Notes under the pieces: model-generated
Told to the model about the DNA's origin: nothing
Seen by the model: only the letters and a program-made list of their open reading frames with translations
The model's database searches: none
Origin: Rhodocyclaceae bacterium UBA1310
GTDB lineage: Bacteria > Pseudomonadota > Gammaproteobacteria > Burkholderiales > Rhodocyclaceae
Direction: 5' to 3'
Length of the DNA: 64,000 nt
Assembly: GCA_002307175.1 (NCBI GenBank)
Contig: DBTS01000006.1
Span: 1 to 64,000 of the forward strand
Part shown: positions 61,066 through 64,000 of the stretch, one piece after another
Position numbering within the stretch: position 1 is the stretch's first letter
Layout: each line of letters opens with the position of its first letter
Made by a program: the position numbers and the translations under genes

Positions 61066-62157
61066 ATGTCTTATGGATTTCGTGCGCATCGTCAAAACCA
61101 TAATAAAGCAGGTGCCGAGAGCGGGGTCGGGAAGGTGCACGCTTCCCACTCTTTCTTGCCCGCTCAAGAAATGAACATGAATTGTCAGCATGTGGCCCCC
61201 GGTTTCAAGGACGGCGGACTGATCCGTGGCCCGGGCTCCGGCATTTCAGATTCCATTCCACGTGACATGCGCAAGGGCAGCTTTATCATGCCTGCGGACT
61301 CCACGGCTTTCTTCGGCGTGCAGGAACTTTCCCGTCTTGGCCGACATGTGCCAGGCATGGGGAATCATGCAGATTATCAGCTCACCCCCGAGCAGGTCTA
61401 CACCGTTGGTTGGAACGTGCTCGATGCCATGCGTAATAGCACCCACACACCAGCCGTCCTGCAGGCTATGTTGGGGCGCCATCGCAATGGCCGGCCCGGA
61501 TTTGACAATGGCTCTCAGATCAATCCCTTGCAATCGGCCACGCCGGACAGTGGCAGTACTGTTCCGACTGCGGGCGGCAATCCCGGCCTGGGCACCAATA
61601 CGATCAATGTTAGTTCGCAAAGGCCGGAAGGTTCGTACGCGTCGGGCACGCAGGCGTCCATGACCCCAGGCGAAGGCCGTGATGTTGTCCGCAATGGCAA
61701 CAATTACTGGGGCGGCAATGTTTCCGGCTCTGTCACCATCAATGGGCAGGCGCCTTCCAATGGTACTTTCAGCTCCGTGCCGGGTGGCTCAGGCGCTACG
61801 CCGCTGGGCCAGCCCAGCTATGCCAGCGCACCCGCGATAGCTGTTCCCAGCGGGGGAAGTGGTGGCAGCATCGCCAATCCGGCAAATGGCAGTGCCGCCA
61901 GCCAGGCACTCGCGGCAGCAAGCCGGGCCTACGCTGGTTCGCCGAATGGTCAGCTCACCGCCAATCAGTTGCATACGCTGCAGGGGCTGGCTACCAATGA
62001 CATGCAGGAACGCAATGCGCAGATGGCCAACGCTACTGCGCAGAATAATGCCGCACTGCAGGCCGGAACCGAGATGGCAAGGCTGAATGCCACCAACCAG
62101 CAGTTCCAGCAGGGGCTTGCCGCCAATGCGCAGATGCGGAACTATCAGAATAGGTGA
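61066..62157 (+). CDS. Phage-module protein, 363 aa, paired with the preceding gene
   Basis: The start MSYGFRA, encoded by the same 17 bases as in the neighbour (ATGTCTTATGGATTTCG), suggests a duplicated 5' end. The next block KDGGLIRGPGSGISDSIPRD, then FIMPADSTAFFG, is a widespread phage motif, and YQLTPEQVYTVGWNVLDAMR matches the neighbour. The middle is Gly/Ser/Asn-rich and disordered and the end helical (MQERNAQMANATAQNNAALQ). A strong GGAGGGAGGTGGG ribosome-binding site precedes it. It is the last recognisable phage gene. Confidence 0.7.
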   Translation: MSYGFRAHRQNHNKAGAESGVGKVHASHSFLPAQEMNMNCQHVAPGFKDGGLIRGPGSGISDSIPRDMRKGSFIMPADSTAFFGVQELSRLGRHVPGMGNHADYQLTPEQVYTVGWNVLDAMRNSTHTPAVLQAMLGRHRNGRPGFDNGSQINPLQSATPDSGSTVPTAGGNPGLGTNTINVSSQRPEGSYASGTQASMTPGEGRDVVRNGNNYWGGNVSGSVTINGQAPSNGTFSSVPGGSGATPLGQPSYASAPAIAVPSGGSGGSIANPANGSAASQALAAASRAYAGSPNGQLTANQLHTLQGLATNDMQERNAQMANATAQNNAALQAGTEMARLNATNQQFQQGLAANAQMRNYQNR

Positions 62158-63017
62158 GCATCGCAGGTAAGCATCGCTGCAACGGTCGGTATGGGAAACC
62201 ATGCCGGCCGCCTCCATGCGCGAGCTCATTTTCCTTCTTGGCTCATCCGACTTTAGTGTGGGTTAATGTTTGGCATGTCGATCCGGGTTTGCGCCCTCCG
62301 GGCGGAGGCTTGACCGGCGCAATTCCGCTACGCTTCATTGTTCCGCTTCGCGCGCCCTACGCAAACCGGCACGATGGGCCAATGGCGTAGGTTGGGAAAG
62401 CCGCAGGCGTCTCCCAACGTTTTGTTGCGCCGCATTGTGCCCTTTCACGCGTGGGTTTTCCATTTCGTTCCCTGCGCTGTGATACGCGAGAGCGTACTAC
62501 CCACCTACATGAAAGTCTGAAGGACCTCCTTCTTTATCCGAAGCATTCCTGTCGAGTCTTCCTCTTGTAGCCAGTTTCAGGTAGCCCAAGCACTCTCCGT
62601 TCTCCGAAAAGCCACACTTTCATCTTGGTTTACGGGGTTTTACATCTATGGGTAGCCATCGCCAGGGTGTTGTACTTTGGCATCACTTCCCGATTATTTA
62701 GAAATTTGCCGCATTTGCTGTGCAGCGAGGCTGCGCGCCGTTTTGCCGGAGGTACCCCGTTTTTCGTGCCAGATTTTCGTGACAATTGGTCGTTCGGTAG
62801 CGGGCTGCCTGGTGCATAATGCCGCTCGTTTACAAAAAAAGACCGGCTGTCTGGTGGGGCGCCCGGCAGTCGAGACGCAGTAGCGGCTTTTTTCAGGGGG
62901 TCAGGCAAGAGCGGATCAGGGAAATTTGTGTCCCTGGTATCGTTTTGTCGGTATTCTCCTCTGGAGGTCGCGCTGGTCGAGGCGGGTTTTCGGCTTTGCT
63001 GACTGGGGATACGGGGA
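62158..63017. other. Repeat-rich gap at the right end of the phage block
   Basis: Bases 62247-62526 hold two family D words and a complete family B element. Bases 62527-63017 have no recognised gene; they include a stretch starting AAAAAAAGACCGGC (62836) and ending GCGGCTTTTTT (62888-62898), which could be a small-RNA-like or terminator structure, and the promoter of the ankyrin gene. Confidence 0.5.
62247..62526. repeat. Family D, B, D repeats at the right edge of the phage module
   Basis: CCGACTTTAGTGTGGG (62247-62262) is an inverted family D word. Bases 62291-62369 are a complete family B element (GCGCCCTCCGGGCGGAGGC, GACCGGCGCAATTCCGCTAC, GCGCCCTACGCAAACCGG). CCACCTACATGAAAGTCTGA plus AGGACC (62501-62526) is a second, diverged family D copy. 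Confidence 0.75.
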
Positions 63018-63497
63018 ATGGATCGCAGGATTGAAGCCTTGCTGGAAAAGGTGGCGGGTACACCGGAATTTCAGCATGTCCGGTTCAACGGAATCGGAAC
63101 GGTTAATGCGCTGGGCGATAACGCCCTGCATGTAGCAGTGCGCTGGGGCGATCTCGAAGGCGTGCAGATCCTTGTTGAAGGCGGTATCGACGTCAACAAG
63201 CATGGCGAGCATGGGTATACGCCGCTGCATGTTGCCAGTGAGTCTGGCCGCGCTGAAATCGTTGAGTATCTGCTTGAGCACGGCGCTGATCCCTTTGCGC
63301 GTACCGAGGGCGATCTGCCTTTCACGCTTGCCAAGGCCAAAGGGTGTGCTGCCGTGTGCGATCTTATCAACGAGCATCTGAAACGGCGCAACAAGAGTGT
63401 GGCACGTGCCCGCTCTGGCGAGCCACTGTCTGCCCTTAATCGCAAAATCGAAGAACTCCAGGCCTTTATTGATAAACACAGCGAGAAGTCTGCTTAG
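63018..63497 (+). CDS. Ankyrin-repeat protein, 159 aa
   Basis: The protein consists of an N-terminal helix (MDRRIEALLEKVAGTPEFQH) and two to three ankyrin repeats: ALGDNALHVAVRWGDLEGVQ, GYTPLHVASESGRAEIVEYL and LLEHGADPFARTEGDLPF, then a helical tail. It matches the C-terminal half of the ankyrin protein at 1121-1978 over about 95 residues, with DINKHGE versus DVNKHGE and identical LEHGADP and ARTEGD. It lacks the N-terminal domain of that protein. It probably binds another protein. ATG 63018 is preceded by GGGGA. Confidence 0.85.
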   Translation: MDRRIEALLEKVAGTPEFQHVRFNGIGTVNALGDNALHVAVRWGDLEGVQILVEGGIDVNKHGEHGYTPLHVASESGRAEIVEYLLEHGADPFARTEGDLPFTLAKAKGCAAVCDLINEHLKRRNKSVARARSGEPLSALNRKIEELQAFIDKHSEKSA

Positions 63498-63607
63498 GTG
63501 CATAGACGGGTGCTTGAACAGGTGCGTATGCCGGCATGCGCGTTCTGCCGCAATTCACACAGCAACGATCCACGCAGCAACATTTCTGCAACGCTCGAAA
63601 GGTAGCC

Positions 63608-64000
63608 ATGGGCGCAATACAAAATGAAGCAAAGCGGTTCTGGCCAGACCTTGCTGAAGACCAGCACATTCAAGCCCGTGGCGCCGCCCAGCCACATCCG
63701 GAGCGCCTCCATTTGAGCCGGCGCCCCCGCAGTAAAGGCCTTGCCACCACCTTCATCCAGGTCATTGAAACCTGCTGGAGCAATCAACAGCGCGGTGGCT
63801 CGCAGGCCGCAGTCCGTAACGCCGTTCCCATGATCTTCCGCACCCCCGTGGGAGACCCTGCCGCGCCGGTGCTGCTGCATCGTGCCCTGTGCAGCGAAGC
63901 CGATGGCTTCTCCCCGCAGGTGGACGCCGAAGTACAGCGCCTCAGCGCCGAGCTTGCCGCTCAGTACCGTGTCGCCGTGCATCCTGAAGCGCATGGCGTG
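63608..64000 (+). CDS. Partial hypothetical gene at the window end
   Basis: An ATG at 63608 opens a frame that runs without a stop to base 64000 and so continues beyond the window (131 codons seen). The translation begins MGAIQNEAKRFWPDLAEDQH and contains a helical stretch LATTFIQVIETCWSNQQ and QVDAEVQRLSAELAAQYRVA. Codon third positions are moderately GC-rich. No family is recognised. A minus-strand frame lies opposite at 63494-63994 and cannot be wholly excluded. Confidence 0.5.
   Translation, partial: MGAIQNEAKRFWPDLAEDQHIQARGAAQPHPERLHLSRRPRSKGLATTFIQVIETCWSNQQRGGSQAAVRNAVPMIFRTPVGDPAAPVLLHRALCSEADGFSPQVDAEVQRLSAELAAQYRVAVHPEAHGV

Noticed and set aside
973..62526. CRISPR array
   Set aside because: The repeats are dispersed, palindromic and variable in spacing; there is no regular repeat-spacer array and no cas gene.
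1..64000. tRNA or rRNA genes
   Set aside because: No cloverleaf with a GGTTCGAATCC-type T loop or rRNA-conserved segment was noticed on either strand; a tRNAscan run would settle this.

Overview
The window is about 58-60% GC and looks like accessory-rich chromosome of a betaproteobacterium. That placement is an inference from the mix of families (a zinc-uptake cluster with DUF2796 and DUF3299 proteins, a FliA-like promoter on a chemoreceptor gene, YidD of the CAH-rich subgroup) and from the very abundant short palindromic intergenic repeats. No rRNA, tRNA, CRISPR array, integrase or transposase was recognised.

Region 1 (about 1-23 kb) is a string of mostly single, mostly minus-strand small genes separated by repeat-filled gaps. 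It holds an ankyrin protein with YidD, an MHS-type MFS transporter, a trypsin-like protease, several tetratricopeptide-like or unknown proteins, small membrane proteins, a LMW-PTP-like phosphatase, a VOC protein, a CYTH protein, GNAT acetyltransferases, a zinc-ribbon protein and a methyl-accepting chemotaxis protein. Four genes in this part are visibly broken: a TPR-like gene (frameshift), a GNAT gene (in-frame TGA), an unnamed gene at 11.4-12.0 kb (frameshift) and a 55-codon stump of the RNA-repair methyltransferase gene hen1.

Region 2 (23-31.6 kb) has an orphan response regulator, a secreted pentapeptide-repeat protein and then a tightly coupled plus-strand zinc-acquisition operon. The operon encodes a small Cys/His membrane protein, DUF2796 (ZrgA-like), a LolD-like ATPase, an FtsX/MacB-like permease, DUF3299, a 40-residue membrane protein, a ZnuC-like ATPase, a ZnuB-like permease and a ZnuA-like binding protein. 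A Zur-like palindrome overlaps a good sigma-70 promoter upstream, and a perfect hairpin ends the operon.

Region 3 (31.5-35.4 kb) encodes two tandem paralogous polytopic membrane proteins and a GT-C-like glycosyltransferase.

Region 4 (36.2-62.2 kb) is a phage virion module on the plus strand: scaffold-like protein, N4-gp56/DUF4043-type major capsid protein, head and adaptor proteins, two LamG tail proteins, a 937-residue repeat protein, a tail-nozzle-like protein, then further large tail or injection proteins. It is split in two by about 6.5 kb of surface-glycan genes (a large membrane protein, a GT2 glycosyltransferase, a methyltransferase, a Wzx-like flippase). No terminase, portal, integrase, lysis or replication gene is visible. 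The reading frame immediately upstream of the scaffold gene is a short truncated 3' stump overlapping it by ATGA, suggesting that packaging genes have been deleted.

The right end (62-64 kb) has more repeats, a second ankyrin protein closely related to the one at the left end, and the start of an unfinished gene.

At least five families of intergenic repeat elements (called A to E here) fill most gaps longer than 300 bases. Family D lies only at the edges of the phage and glycan blocks.
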